In this document: piece after piece, positions 43,805-52,900 of the stretch
Position numbering within the stretch: the stretch's first letter is position 1
Layout: each line of letters opens with the position of its first letter
Source: Parafrankia discariae
Lineage (GTDB): Bacteria; Actinomycetota; Actinomycetes; Frankiales; Frankiaceae
Assembly: GCF_000373365.1 (NCBI RefSeq)
Contig: NZ_KB891230.1
Span: forward strand, 217,975 to 281,974
Reading direction: 5' to 3'
DNA: 64,000 nucleotides
Made by a program: the position numbers and the translations under genes
Notes under the pieces: generated by a model
The model's database searches: none
What the model saw: only the letters and a program-made list of their open reading frames with translations
What the model was told of the DNA's origin: nothing

Positions 43805-46800
43805 TCAGTTCCGGAACGGATCGACCGTGATGCCGCCGCCCCCGCCGGGTTGCTGGGTCGCCCGGGGACGTCCCGGCGTCTGACCGGTCTGCCCGGTCTG
43901 CCCGGCGCCGTTCTGGCCACCGTTCTGGCCGTTGTTCTGGCCACCGTTCTGACCGTTGTTCTGGTGGTCACCGAAGATGTCCCAGTCGTCGGTCCCCGCG
44001 ACCGGCGGCTGCGTGGGCAGGTCGGACGGGGTCGGCGCCGGCGCGGGGCTGCGCTGGGTGACGATCCCGCCGTAGGCGGGCGGGTCGAACGACTTCGGCG
44101 CGATGCCCTGCAGCGCCGCGTCCATGAACGCCTTCCAGATCTTCGCCGGGTAGGTGCCTCCGTACACACCCCGCTCGGCGCCGGGGATGCCCCGGAGCTG
44201 GTCGGCCACCTCGCCCTTGCCGCGGAACATGTTCACGCAGGAGGCGATCTCCGGTGTGTACCCGCAGAACCAGGCGGACCGGAAGTCGTCGGTGGTGCCC
44301 GTCTTCCCCGCCGCCGGCCGGTTGTTCGCCAGCCGGGCGCTCTTGCCGGTGCCGTGGTCGATCACGCTCTCCAGCGCGAAGGTCACGTCCTTCGCCACCG
44401 ACGGCGGCACGACCGGCTCCTTGTCGACGACCGGCTTCGAGCCGACGCTCATCCCGTCCAGGATGACCCGGCCCGAGTTGTCCTCGACCTTGGCGACGAT
44501 GTGCGGGGTGGCCCGGTAGCCGCCGCTGGCCAGCGTGCCGTAGACCTCGACCATGTCGAGCGCGGTCACGCCGTCCTTGCCGAGGCTGACGCCGGCGACG
44601 TTCTCGAGGTCGGCGTCGACCCCCATGTCGTGGGCGGTCTGAATGACGTTCGCGACGCCCACGTCGACACCCAGTGGCACGAACACGGTGTTGATCGACT
44701 CGGCGGTGGACTCCACGAGGTCGGGGTAGCCCAGGTCTCCGGGGTCGCTCTCGTCGTTGCTGACCGGGTAGTCCAGGACCTGCAGATGGGCGGGGGCCGG
44801 GTAGGTGGACTTAAGGCTGATGCCTTTTTTCAGGGCGGTCACCAGGGTGATGGGCTTGAACGTCGAACCGGGCGGAAGTTTTGCTCCGGAGACGTTGTCC
44901 ACGTACTGTTCCTGGCCGTTCGTGCCCTTGCCGTAAAGGGAACCTCCGTACCAGGCGAGCACCTCACCGGTTCCCGGTTTTATCGCCACCAGCCCCGTGC
45001 GCAGGTCGGGTACGGCCGCATAGGCCTTCGAGATCTGGCTGGTCACCGCCGAGAAGGCCGCGGTCTGCCGGCCCAGGTCGAGGGTCGTGGTGATACGCAG
45101 TCCACCGCGGTTGATCTGGTCCTCGGTGATGCCGGCGGCGGTGAGTTCGCGTTTGACCTGGTCGCGGATGTACTTGACCTGATCGGAGGAACTACCGGAG
45201 CTGTCGGTCTTCTCCTGCACGGGCGGCGGCTTCTCGCTCGCCAGTGACGCCGGGGCCCAGCCCTTGGCGACCATCGTCGCGACGACGTCCTTCCAGCGGG
45301 ACTCCGCCGGCCCCGGATTCTCCTTCGGGTCCAGGTAGTTCGGGGATCTGATGAGTCCCCCGATAACCGCGCCCTCCCCAGCCGTCAGCTGCGCCGCCGG
45401 TTTCCCGAAGTAGGTCTTCGCCGCCGCCTCGATGCCGTACGAACCACGCCCGAAGTAGATCGTGTTCAGGTAGAACTCGAGGATCTGGTCCTTCGAGTAC
45501 TTGTGGTCGAGCTTGATGGCGAGCACGATCTCCCGCATCTTCCGGGTGAACGTGCGTTCCTGGGTGAGATAGGCGTTCTTCGCGTACTGCTGGGTGATGG
45601 TCGAACCGCCCTGGGCGATCTCGCCGCCGCTGAGGTTCACCCACAGCGCCCGCGCGATACCCCGTGGGGAGATACCCGGCTCGTTGTAGAAGTTCTCGTT
45701 CTCGGCGGCCAGCACCGCGTGCTGGACGTCCTTCGACACCTGCGAGAGCGGGACGTCCGTGCGGTTCACGGTGCCGATCCGGGTGAGTTCGGCGCCGGGC
45801 TTTCCGTCCGGGCCGGCCCACGAGATGATCGACGTCTGGTCGGTTTTCACCTCTTCGGGCAGTGGCACCCGGGTCGCCGCGTAGATCACCGCGATGCCCG
45901 CGACGAACAGCAGCGCCCCGGACGTCATCCCGATGAGCACCAGTCGGCGCAGCCACCGGGGCCGGTTCCGCCACCACCGCGGGCCACGCCTGCCCGCGTT
46001 CGGCCGGACGCGGCCCCGGGCGCCCGTCCGGCCACCGGTCGCGTGCGCGGCGGAGGTGTCCCCCGCGCCGGGCCGCCGGCCCCGCTCTCCCGGACGGGTC
46101 GGCCCGCCCGGCCGGCGACCGGGTCCGGTGCGGCCGGTGCCGGTACGGCCGCGGCCGTCCTCCAGCGCGTCCAGCCGGGTGCCGGCCGAGCGCGACGTGC
46201 CGCCGCCGGTGCGGTCGAGCAGGCCCGTGCGGTCCGCGTCACCGAACGAGTCGAGTCCGTCGCCGGGCGCGACCTTGTGGTAGACGGTCGCGTCGGCGGT
46301 GCGCTCGCGTACGTCGACGCGGCGCAGCGCGGCCTGGTCGACCGTGTCGTACAGGGCGTTCGTGCGGCCGGTGGGCTCCTCCGGCCCGGCCCCGCGCCCG
46401 CCGCCCGGGCGGTACGCCCGCAGCCGGGTGGTGGCGCCGGTCAGCCGGCCGTCCCGGCCGGTCGCCTCGGCGGCTCCGACTCCGGCCGCCGACCGGGCCG
46501 CGGCTCGATCAGCGGCCGCCCGACCCGCCACAGGACGGGACGCCCGCCCACCCGCCCGCCGCTGGGTCCGGGTGGCCGCCGGGTCGGCGTCCGGGGCCGC
46601 GGCCCGGCCACGGCCCTCCGGGCCGCCGGGCCGAGGCTCGCCGCGCCCGGGTTCGTGCTGGCCCGGGGCACCACGGCCGGGGCCGGCGGCACCCCGGCCG
46701 GAGTCGCCGCGAGCGAGCTCACCCCGGGCGTCGCCGCGTGGGAAGCCACCGCCGGCTGAATCACCGCGGGCGCCACCGCGGGTGGAGTCCCCACGGGTCG

Positions 46801-47572
46801 CCTCACCGCGGGCAGCGTCAATGCGCGCCGAGTCACCGCGGGCAGCGTCACCGCGGGTGGCGGGAAGGCGGTCGGATCCGGTGCGGCCCGGCTCCACGGG
46901 CCCGGCACCGGGACGGCCCGAGCCGCCACGATCAGAGACACCACGATCGGAGACACCGCGCTCGGAGCCGCCACGGCCTGGGGCCTCGCGCCCCGCGGCA
47001 CCACGATCGGAGAGACCACGGTCCGGGACACCGCGGTCCGGGACACCGCGCTCGGGGGCGCCGCGGCCCGAACCGGCACGGTCGGAGACGCCGGTCGCCC
47101 GGCCGGCCCCGGTTCGCCCGGTGGCCGGGCCGCCCGCCGCGGACCGCCCCGTCTCGGCAGGCCCGGACCGGCCGGCGCCGCCCGGACCGGCGGTACCGCT
47201 CGTACCGCCGGAAGCACCAGAAGCACCAGAACCGCCGGAAGCACCTCGCGGGCCCGGCGGGCGCCCGGCGCCCCGGTCAGCCGCCCGGCGGCCGGACGTA
47301 CCGGACGTACCGGAGCCGGTCGTGGCCGCGCGGCGGCGCGCGGCGGCGCCGCGGTCCGGGGTCCAACCACCGGCGTCCTGGTCGGGGGCGGTGCTCCCAC
47401 CGGCCGCGCCACTGCCGGCGGGCGGCCCGCCGGGCGAACCCGCGCCGGCCGGCCGGCCGCCCGGGGCCGGCCTCCCGCCGCCCGGACCGGGCACGGCGGA
47501 ACCGGGCGGAACCCGCCCGTCGCCGGCACGAGGTCCTATCGTCCGCGCGCCCTGGTCATAGGGAGTACTCAC
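43805..47572 (-). CDS. Class A penicillin-binding protein (PonA1-like) with giant disordered N-terminus
   Basis: About 1255 residues, GTG at 47572 (VSTPYDQGARTIGPR). Residues 1 to about 540 are cytoplasmic, Gly/Arg/Ala/Pro-rich, with degenerate RGVPDRG/RGVSDRG repeats; ordinary PonA1-type proteins have far shorter tails. A transmembrane helix follows (VLIGMTSGALLFVAGIAVIY), then the GT51 transglycosylase domain (VLAAENENFYNEPG, catalytic Glu; GGSTITQQYAKNAYL). The transpeptidase has PGSTFKPITL (SxxK), TAESINTVF (SxN) and GKTGTTDDFRSAWF (KTG). The C-terminus is a Gln/Asn/Gly repeat (NGGQNNGQNGG). It polymerises and cross-links peptidoglycan. Confidence 0.93.
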   Translation of the reverse strand: MSTPYDQGARTIGPRAGDGRVPPGSAVPGPGGGRPAPGGRPAGAGSPGGPPAGSGAAGGSTAPDQDAGGWTPDRGAAARRRAATTGSGTSGTSGRRAADRGAGRPPGPRGASGGSGASGASGGTSGTAGPGGAGRSGPAETGRSAAGGPATGRTGAGRATGVSDRAGSGRGAPERGVPDRGVPDRGLSDRGAAGREAPGRGGSERGVSDRGVSDRGGSGRPGAGPVEPGRTGSDRLPATRGDAARGDSARIDAARGEATRGDSTRGGARGDSAGGGFPRGDARGELARGDSGRGAAGPGRGAPGQHEPGRGEPRPGGPEGRGRAAAPDADPAATRTQRRAGGRASRPVAGRAAADRAAARSAAGVGAAEATGRDGRLTGATTRLRAYRPGGGRGAGPEEPTGRTNALYDTVDQAALRRVDVRERTADATVYHKVAPGDGLDSFGDADRTGLLDRTGGGTSRSAGTRLDALEDGRGRTGTGRTGPGRRPGGPTRPGERGRRPGAGDTSAAHATGGRTGARGRVRPNAGRRGPRWWRNRPRWLRRLVLIGMTSGALLFVAGIAVIYAATRVPLPEEVKTDQTSIISWAGPDGKPGAELTRIGTVNRTDVPLSQVSKDVQHAVLAAENENFYNEPGISPRGIARALWVNLSGGEIAQGGSTITQQYAKNAYLTQERTFTRKMREIVLAIKLDHKYSKDQILEFYLNTIYFGRGSYGIEAAAKTYFGKPAAQLTAGEGAVIGGLIRSPNYLDPKENPGPAESRWKDVVATMVAKGWAPASLASEKPPPVQEKTDSSGSSSDQVKYIRDQVKRELTAAGITEDQINRGGLRITTTLDLGRQTAAFSAVTSQISKAYAAVPDLRTGLVAIKPGTGEVLAWYGGSLYGKGTNGQEQYVDNVSGAKLPPGSTFKPITLVTALKKGISLKSTYPAPAHLQVLDYPVSNDESDPGDLGYPDLVESTAESINTVFVPLGVDVGVANVIQTAHDMGVDADLENVAGVSLGKDGVTALDMVEVYGTLASGGYRATPHIVAKVEDNSGRVILDGMSVGSKPVVDKEPVVPPSVAKDVTFALESVIDHGTGKSARLANNRPAAGKTGTTDDFRSAWFCGYTPEIASCVNMFRGKGEVADQLRGIPGAERGVYGGTYPAKIWKAFMDAALQGIAPKSFDPPAYGGIVTQRSPAPAPTPSDLPTQPPVAGTDDWDIFGDHQNNGQNGGQNNGQNGGQNGAGQTGQTGQTPGRPRATQQPGGGGGITVDPFRN

Positions 47573-47575
47573 CAA

Positions 47576-47899
47576 CTACCCCGTCCGTTGCCGTGAATCC
47601 CCCCGGTCACCGTGCCGATGCCATAGTCCGGCCAGTGCCCCCAGATTCCGGTACAGCGCGCCGAAGGCGGCCGCACCCACGTGGAAGCCCACATGGCAGA
47701 CCAGAATCTCACGCCAGATCGGGGCCCCTGCGGCAGGGCACTGAAGTGGGGATGGCGCGCACTCTCGGCACACCGCGGCCCGGCCCTGTGCCAACAGGGC
47801 GCGGGCAGAAAGGCCGAGGAGGACTCGCCGCTCACACCGGGTATTCGGCCGGGTTACCCGTACCCCTCGCCGGACGCCGCCGGACCGCCCCGACCGGGC
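47576..47899. other. Intergenic region between the PBP and DUF5318 genes
   Basis: About 320 bp with no supported gene. It should contain the PBP promoter (leftward). No palindrome or promoter stands out. Confidence 0.45.
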
Positions 47900-48307
47900 C
47901 TAGGTGTCGGCGGCGCGGCGGCGCGGCTGCTTCTTCGCCGGCGGCTCGCCGGTGCCGATCACATAGGACGTGATCAGATGGTTCCAGCCGCAGGGCGGGC
48001 ACACCTCGACGACGTACACATTCAGCTCGCTGTACCGGGAGGCCAGCCCGGGAAGCTCCTTGGTGGCCCGGACCCGGCCGGAGCTCGGGCCGAGCTCGTC
48101 ACCGTAGGTATAGGTGACGTTGATGAGCGGCTCAGCCCCGCGGCAGACCGGGCAGCGCTTCTTCGTGGGCTCTCCGTGGTACTTCGCCGCACGGAGCAGA
48201 TAAGGGTGCGCGTCACACACGTCCGGCGCGGAGATCCGCCCCGCGAACAGGTCGCCCAGCGTCGCCCGGCGGGCGAGCGCGTAGTCGATGACCGACCGTG
48301 GACGCAT
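47900..48307 (-). CDS. DUF5318 zinc-ribbon-like protein (Rv0049-like)
   Basis: 135 residues. MRPRSVIDYALARRATLGDL and GRISAPDVCDAHPYLLRAAK open the family. Two CxxC pairs (KKRCPVCRG and VEVCPPCGWNHL) are likely zinc ligands. Function unknown. In mycobacteria its orthologue sits between the PadR gene and ponA1, exactly as here. The start is the ATG at 48307; the frame is open but implausible upstream. Confidence 0.88.
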   Translation of the reverse strand: MRPRSVIDYALARRATLGDLFAGRISAPDVCDAHPYLLRAAKYHGEPTKKRCPVCRGAEPLINVTYTYGDELGPSSGRVRATKELPGLASRYSELNVYVVEVCPPCGWNHLITSYVIGTGEPPAKKQPRRRAADT

Positions 48308-48539
48308 GGCATCCACGGTACGCCGACGCCGCGGCCCGGGCAGACGGTACCGACAGAAGGTGACAGGCCGGCTGGGCCGTTCGTACTGGTGAAAGCCGGT
48401 CCGCCAGTGGGCGTTTCCCGGCCCCGGGCGCGTCCCGCGCCACCGCGCCGGCACGCCCGACACGCCCCCCGGCCGGCCGGCCGCGTGCTGTTGTCCGCGC
48501 CCGTCCGTCATCAGCCGGTCGCCGATCGGCCATCCCTAG

Positions 48540-48631
48540 TTGCGGTAGTAGTACCGGCGCGTCTATCCTCGATGTATCGCCTCGATATGTCGGGGCGACA
48601 GGACAAGGCGATACAGAACCAAGCGATACAG
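48540..48631 (+). promoter_or_regulatory. Candidate promoter with repeated ATGTATCGC/GCGATACAG operators upstream of padR
   Basis: TTGCGG (48540-48545), 18 bp, TATCCT (48564-48569) forms a promoter candidate. Directly downstream are ATGTATCGC (48572-48580) and, inverted to it, two direct copies of GCGATACAG (48608-48616 and 48623-48631). Inverted ATGTAT/ATACA-type half-sites are typical of PadR autoregulation (inference). Confidence 0.5.
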
Positions 48632-48695
48632 TCCGCCGACACACCCGGCCGTCGTGAGACGGCGGGCGCCGGCCCGGTGCGAGAGGAGAGCGCGC

Positions 48696-49376
48696 ATGTT
48701 GGAGCTGGCGGTGCTCGCGCTCCTGTCGGAGAGCCCGATGCACGGCTACGAGCTGCGCAAGCGGCTCGCCGCCGTTCTCGGCTCGTTCCACCGCTTCAGC
48801 TACGGGTCGCTGTACCCGTGCCTGCGCCGCCTGCAGGCCTCGGGGTACGTGACGGCGGACGACGTCGGCGCGGCCACCCGGCTGGGTGGCCGCAGCCGGG
48901 TCGTCTACACCCTCACCGGCGAGGGCAAGGAAAAGCTCGCGGAGCTGCTGGGCGAAGGTGGGCCGTCCTCATGGGAGGACGAGATGTTCGGCGTCCGCTT
49001 CGCCTTCTTCGCCAAGACCGACGCGGCGGTGCGGCTGCGGATCCTCGAGGGGCGGCGCGGCCGGCTCGAGGAGCGTGGGGAGAAGGTGCGTTCGGCGCTG
49101 ACCCGCACCACGAAGCGGCTCGACTCCTACACCCTCGAGCTGCAACGACACGGCCTCGAGTCGGTCGAGCGCGAGGTCCGGTGGCTCAGCGAGCTGATCG
49201 AGACCGAACGGGCACAGACGCCCGGCTCGGCCCGCGGGGCACAGGTGTTGTCCACATCATCCACAGAGTTGTCCACAGGTTCGTCCACAGCCGGGGCGGG
49301 GCGGGACGAGGCGGTGGGCGGCCCGGAGCACGATGACGAGGGCCCCGGCGGCGCCGGCCCATCCCCCGACAGCTAG
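48696..49376 (+). CDS. PadR-family transcriptional regulator
   Basis: 226 residues from the ATG at 48696, preceded by GAGAGGAGAG. The winged-helix domain (about 1-80) has LELAVLALLSESPMHGYELR, FSYGSLYPCLRRLQASGYV and RVVYTLTGEGKEKLAELLG. A helical C-terminal dimerisation domain ends near residue 172. The remaining tail of about 55 residues is low-complexity ([17 protein letters not shown]). Its DNA is an array of four DnaA-box-like 9-mers. Same position as Rv0047c next to ino1, but here co-directional and about 200 bp upstream of it. Confidence 0.92.
   Translation: MLELAVLALLSESPMHGYELRKRLAAVLGSFHRFSYGSLYPCLRRLQASGYVTADDVGAATRLGGRSRVVYTLTGEGKEKLAELLGEGGPSSWEDEMFGVRFAFFAKTDAAVRLRILEGRRGRLEERGEKVRSALTRTTKRLDSYTLELQRHGLESVEREVRWLSELIETERAQTPGSARGAQVLSTSSTELSTGSSTAGAGRDEAVGGPEHDDEGPGGAGPSPDS
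49248..49289 (+). repeat. DnaA-box-like array in the 3' coding end of padR
   Basis: Four 9-mers: TTGTCCACA (49248), TCATCCACA (49257), TTGTCCACA (49269), TCGTCCACA (49281). Spacing start-to-start is 9, 12, 12 nt, all on one strand. Two are perfect actinobacterial DnaA boxes. The last three spacings match the array at 56774-56815. Confidence 0.85.
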
Positions 49377-49450
49377 CGGGCGGCCGGGCGGAACCGGCGG
49401 CGCGGCGGCGATCGGTCGCCCGGCGCCGGCGCCATCCGGTGTCTCAGCAC

Positions 49451-49493
49451 CACGCGGCGTCAGTTCCACGCGGCGTCAGTTCCACGCGGCGTC
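49451..49493 (+). repeat. 16-bp tandem repeat upstream of ino1
   Basis: Two full copies and a partial third of CACGCGGCGTCAGTTC lie in the gap between padR and ino1, roughly 90-130 bp before the ino1 start. Possible regulatory role, unproven. Confidence 0.7.
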
Positions 49494-49580
49494 GGCATCA
49501 GCCGGTGTCCCGGTCAGCACCGGCCTGTCCCGTCCGCCGGGAACGCCAGTATCCCCCATCAGCTAAGGAGCGCATCCGTC

Positions 49581-50654
49581 ATGGGTTCGGTACGTGTCGC
49601 CATCGTGGGCGTGGGCAACTGCGCCGCATCTCTCGTCCAAGGGGTCGAGTACTACCGCGACGCCGATCCCTCGGCCCAGGTCCCAGGCCTGATGCACGTC
49701 ACGGTCGGCGACTACCACGTCTCCGACCTGACCTTCGTCGCCGCGTTCGACGTGGACGCGAAGAAGGTGGGCCGTGACCTCTCCGAGGCCATCGTCGCCA
49801 GCGAGAACAACACCATCAAGATCGCGGACGTCCCGCCGCTGGGCGTGACCGTGGCCCGCGGGCACACCCTCGACGGTCTCGGCCGCTACTACCGCGAGAC
49901 GATCGACGAGTCGGACGAGGCCCCGGTCGACGTCGTGGCCACGCTGCGCGAGACCCGCGCCGACGTGCTCGTCTGCTACCTGCCGGTCGGGTCCGAGGAC
50001 GCCGCGAAGTTCTACGCCCAGTGCGCCATCGACGCGGGCGTCGGGTTCATCAACTGCCTGCCGGTCTTCATCGCCGGTGTCCCCGAGTGGGCCGAGAAGT
50101 TCCGCGCGGCGGGCGTGCCGATCGTCGGCGACGACATCAAGTCGCAGGTCGGCGCCACCATCACCCACCGGGTCATGGCGAAGCTGTTCGAGGACCGCGG
50201 CGTCGTCCTCGACCGCACGATGCAGCTCAACGTCGGCGGCAACATGGACTTCAAGAACATGCTCGAGCGGGACCGGCTGGAGTCGAAGAAGATCTCCAAG
50301 ACCCAGGCCGTCACCTCCCAGGTCTCCCACGACCTGGGCAAGGACAACGTGCACATCGGCCCGTCCGACTACGTCGCCTGGCTCGACGACCGCAAGTGGG
50401 CCTACGTCCGGCTCGAGGGCCGCGCGTTCGGCGACGTCCCGCTGAACCTGGAGTACAAGCTCGAGGTCTGGGACTCCCCCAACAGCGCCGGCGTGGTCAT
50501 CGACGCCGTCCGCTGCGCGAAGATCGCGCTGGACCGCGGCGTCGGCGGCCCGATCCTCTCCGCGTCGTCGTACTTCATGAAGTCGCCGCCGGAGCAGTAC
50601 CGCGACAACGAGGCCCGCGACAAGGTCGAGGCGTTCATCCGCGGCGAGAACTGA
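49581..50654 (+). CDS. ino1: Inositol-1-phosphate synthase
   Basis: 357 residues, the prokaryotic length. It converts glucose 6-phosphate to inositol 1-phosphate with NAD, for phosphatidylinositol and mycothiol synthesis. The NAD site [20 protein letters not shown] opens the protein; [40 protein letters not shown] and KSKTQAVTS-like [11 protein letters not shown] supply the catalytic lysines. The ATG at 49581 follows TAAGGAGCG at about 10 bp. Its substrate is also the substrate of pgi encoded elsewhere in the window. Confidence 0.97.
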   Translation: MGSVRVAIVGVGNCAASLVQGVEYYRDADPSAQVPGLMHVTVGDYHVSDLTFVAAFDVDAKKVGRDLSEAIVASENNTIKIADVPPLGVTVARGHTLDGLGRYYRETIDESDEAPVDVVATLRETRADVLVCYLPVGSEDAAKFYAQCAIDAGVGFINCLPVFIAGVPEWAEKFRAAGVPIVGDDIKSQVGATITHRVMAKLFEDRGVVLDRTMQLNVGGNMDFKNMLERDRLESKKISKTQAVTSQVSHDLGKDNVHIGPSDYVAWLDDRKWAYVRLEGRAFGDVPLNLEYKLEVWDSPNSAGVVIDAVRCAKIALDRGVGGPILSASSYFMKSPPEQYRDNEARDKVEAFIRGEN

Positions 50655-50743
50655 CCTCCGCGGTACCAGCGGTACCAGCAGCGCCAGAAGGCAGTACCAG
50701 AAGTACGACCACCAGAAGTACGAGCACCACCCGCTGTCCGTCA

Positions 50744-50782
50744 GGTGGGCCGGTCGTCCGGAGGGGGGACGACCGGCCCACC
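50744..50782. terminator. Strong bidirectional hairpin after ino1
   Basis: A 16-bp perfect stem (GGTGGGCCGGTCGTCC with its complement) and a 7-nt loop lie between the convergent ino1 and VWA genes. It should terminate both. Confidence 0.85.
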
Positions 50783-50845
50783 GGCGTGCGCGCCGGTGCG
50801 GGAACCGGCCCGCGCCCAGCCGGGAATCCAACGCTCAGCCGGGCG

Positions 50846-52672
50846 TCAACCGGGAACCTCGGTCAGCGCGTCGACGAGGACCTCGAAGATGTTGTTCGGG
50901 TCCAGCGCGGGATACGTCTCGGCGCCGGTCGCGGCCGAGATGCGCGACAGCGCGGCGAGATCCGTGTCGGCCCCGTAGCCGATCGTGATCACCTGGACGG
51001 GCCGTTGCGGCGAGTGCTCCCGGCGCAGGATCCGCACCAGCTCGTCGAGCTCGATGCTGCCCGGATCGGAGTTCTTTCCGTCGGTCACCAGCACCACCTG
51101 GTTCGGCCGGCCCGGCACGTAGTGCTGGTTCAGGTACCGGAACGCGGCGAGCGCGGTGTCGTAGAGGCCGGTGTCGCCGCGCGGCTCGATCCGGTCCAGC
51201 GCGTCCGCCACCGCCTGCGAACGGGTGCCGGCGCCCAGCCGCTCGCCCATCGGCCCGAGCGGCACGAGCTCCTCCCAGTCCTGGTCGCCGCGCAGCCGGG
51301 TGGAGAACTGCCACAGCCCGAGGTTGCTGTCGTCGGCGAACAGCGGGACGGCGGACCTCGCCGCGTCGAGCGCCACCGACAGCCGGCTGCGGCCCGCGCT
51401 GCCGGGCACCTCCTCGTTCATGGAGCCCGAGGTGTCCAGCACGGCGAGGGTGTTACCGCGCTGATGGACCCCGGCGAAGCTCCCCTGGAGCGCGGTCAGC
51501 ACCGTCGCGTCCAGGGTCCGCTCGGGCGTCAGCCGTGGCCGGGGGGTGAGGCCCGTCCGGGCGGTGAACGAGTCGGCGATGCCGTTCGGGGGGCGCAGGC
51601 CGTTCCCGAGCAGGGCCTCCCGCCCCGGCCCGGAGGTCAGCGTCCGCAGGAAGTCCCGCGCCACCTCGGCCTTCACCGGGTCGGCCGACGCCCGGCTCAG
51701 CACGGTGTACCGGATCTCGGCGAGCTCGGTGCCGTCCCGCGGGTAGAAGGCGGCCAGCGCCGGCCCGGGGCCGTCCGGCAGCGCGGCACCGAGGCCCACC
51801 CGGTGGTTGTACTGGTAGACGAGGCTCTCCTGGAGCGGGAACGCGGCGAGCCTGGTCGCCGCGGGATCCTCCAGGTTCGCCGCGCGGACGGCGTTGAGCA
51901 GGTCGGTGTCGGAGGCGGCGACCAGCACCGACGAGCGCTCCAGATTCAGCAGGGCGCCCTTGGCCGCGAGGCCGTCGGTGAACATGTTCTCGGTGAGCCG
52001 GTCGACCGGGGTCTTCAGCGCGGCGGAGACGACCTCGGCCAGCGCGGTCATCCCGGCGGTCGAGGCCCGGGGGTCGGCCAGCCCGAGGGTGAAACCGCCC
52101 CAGGCCGGCCGGCCCCGTGATCCCCAGTAGTCCTCGTCGCCACCGAGGCCACGCAGGTCGGCCCAGGAGAGCTCGCGCCGCGGCCAGCCGAACGCCTCGG
52201 CCATCGGGCGGGGCATCGCGATGACGACCGGTGAGGTGGCGATCACGCTGCCGTTGTCGACCAGCAGCCGGTTCGCCGGCTCGGTGGTCCGCGCCAGCGT
52301 GAGCCAGTCCGCGGAGTCCGGCACCCAGACGTCCGGGATGGAACCGGCCGCCGGCTCGGTCCAGCCGCCTCTCATGTACGCGGCGACCTGGCCGCCGCCC
52401 TGCGTGTCCACCCGGACGGACACGCAGTACCCGGACACCGTCGGCCGCCCGCTGCCGTAGGCCGCGGCGGCCTCGCTCAGCGCCGGGGTCAGGCTGGGCG
52501 AGGCGGTCACCGCGAGGGTGACCGAGCGATCGCAGCGCACGGGGCCGGCACCCCCGCGCAGGACGAGCCATCCGCAGGTCGCGGCGCCGACCATGAGGGG
52601 TACGGCGGCCACCGCCGCGACCACTCGTAACGAGGGACCGGAACGGCGGTTCCGGTGACGGGCACCAGGCAT
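50846..52672 (-). CDS. Secreted solute-binding-like protein fused to a von Willebrand A domain
   Basis: 608 residues from the ATG at 52672 (MPGARHRNRRSGPSLRV), GGGAGG 10 bp upstream. A signal anchor (VVAAVAAVPLMVGAATCGWL) precedes a periplasmic-binding-protein-like part (about 45-395; IPDVWVPDSADWLTLAR, DYWGSRGRPAWGGFTLGLAD, ESLVYQYNHRVG). The C-terminal VWA domain (about 415-605) has an intact metal-binding MIDAS motif (LAVLDTSGSMNEE) plus LVTDGKNSDPG. Combined SBP-VWA proteins occur widely in actinobacteria; ligand unknown. It is divergent from the MFS gene and convergent with ino1. Confidence 0.88.
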   Translation of the reverse strand: MPGARHRNRRSGPSLRVVAAVAAVPLMVGAATCGWLVLRGGAGPVRCDRSVTLAVTASPSLTPALSEAAAAYGSGRPTVSGYCVSVRVDTQGGGQVAAYMRGGWTEPAAGSIPDVWVPDSADWLTLARTTEPANRLLVDNGSVIATSPVVIAMPRPMAEAFGWPRRELSWADLRGLGGDEDYWGSRGRPAWGGFTLGLADPRASTAGMTALAEVVSAALKTPVDRLTENMFTDGLAAKGALLNLERSSVLVAASDTDLLNAVRAANLEDPAATRLAAFPLQESLVYQYNHRVGLGAALPDGPGPALAAFYPRDGTELAEIRYTVLSRASADPVKAEVARDFLRTLTSGPGREALLGNGLRPPNGIADSFTARTGLTPRPRLTPERTLDATVLTALQGSFAGVHQRGNTLAVLDTSGSMNEEVPGSAGRSRLSVALDAARSAVPLFADDSNLGLWQFSTRLRGDQDWEELVPLGPMGERLGAGTRSQAVADALDRIEPRGDTGLYDTALAAFRYLNQHYVPGRPNQVVLVTDGKNSDPGSIELDELVRILRREHSPQRPVQVITIGYGADTDLAALSRISAATGAETYPALDPNNIFEVLVDALTEVPG

Positions 52673-52900
52673 CAGACCGGGACCTCCCGGGACAAACCGA
52701 GGTCTGGACCGCGACCGTAACCGAACGTGCCGAGGTCGGCGCCGGATGGGACAACCGAAGTCCCTGCATTGATTCGACGTCGGAATGCTGTCCCTGTGCC
52801 GTCGGGCCATAGCTATCGTCGGCTTCCGCTGTGCCGGCGGAGGGATCGGACGTGCCGCCCGGCGCCACGGGGCCGCCGGCGGCTCCGTAGGCTGGCCGTC

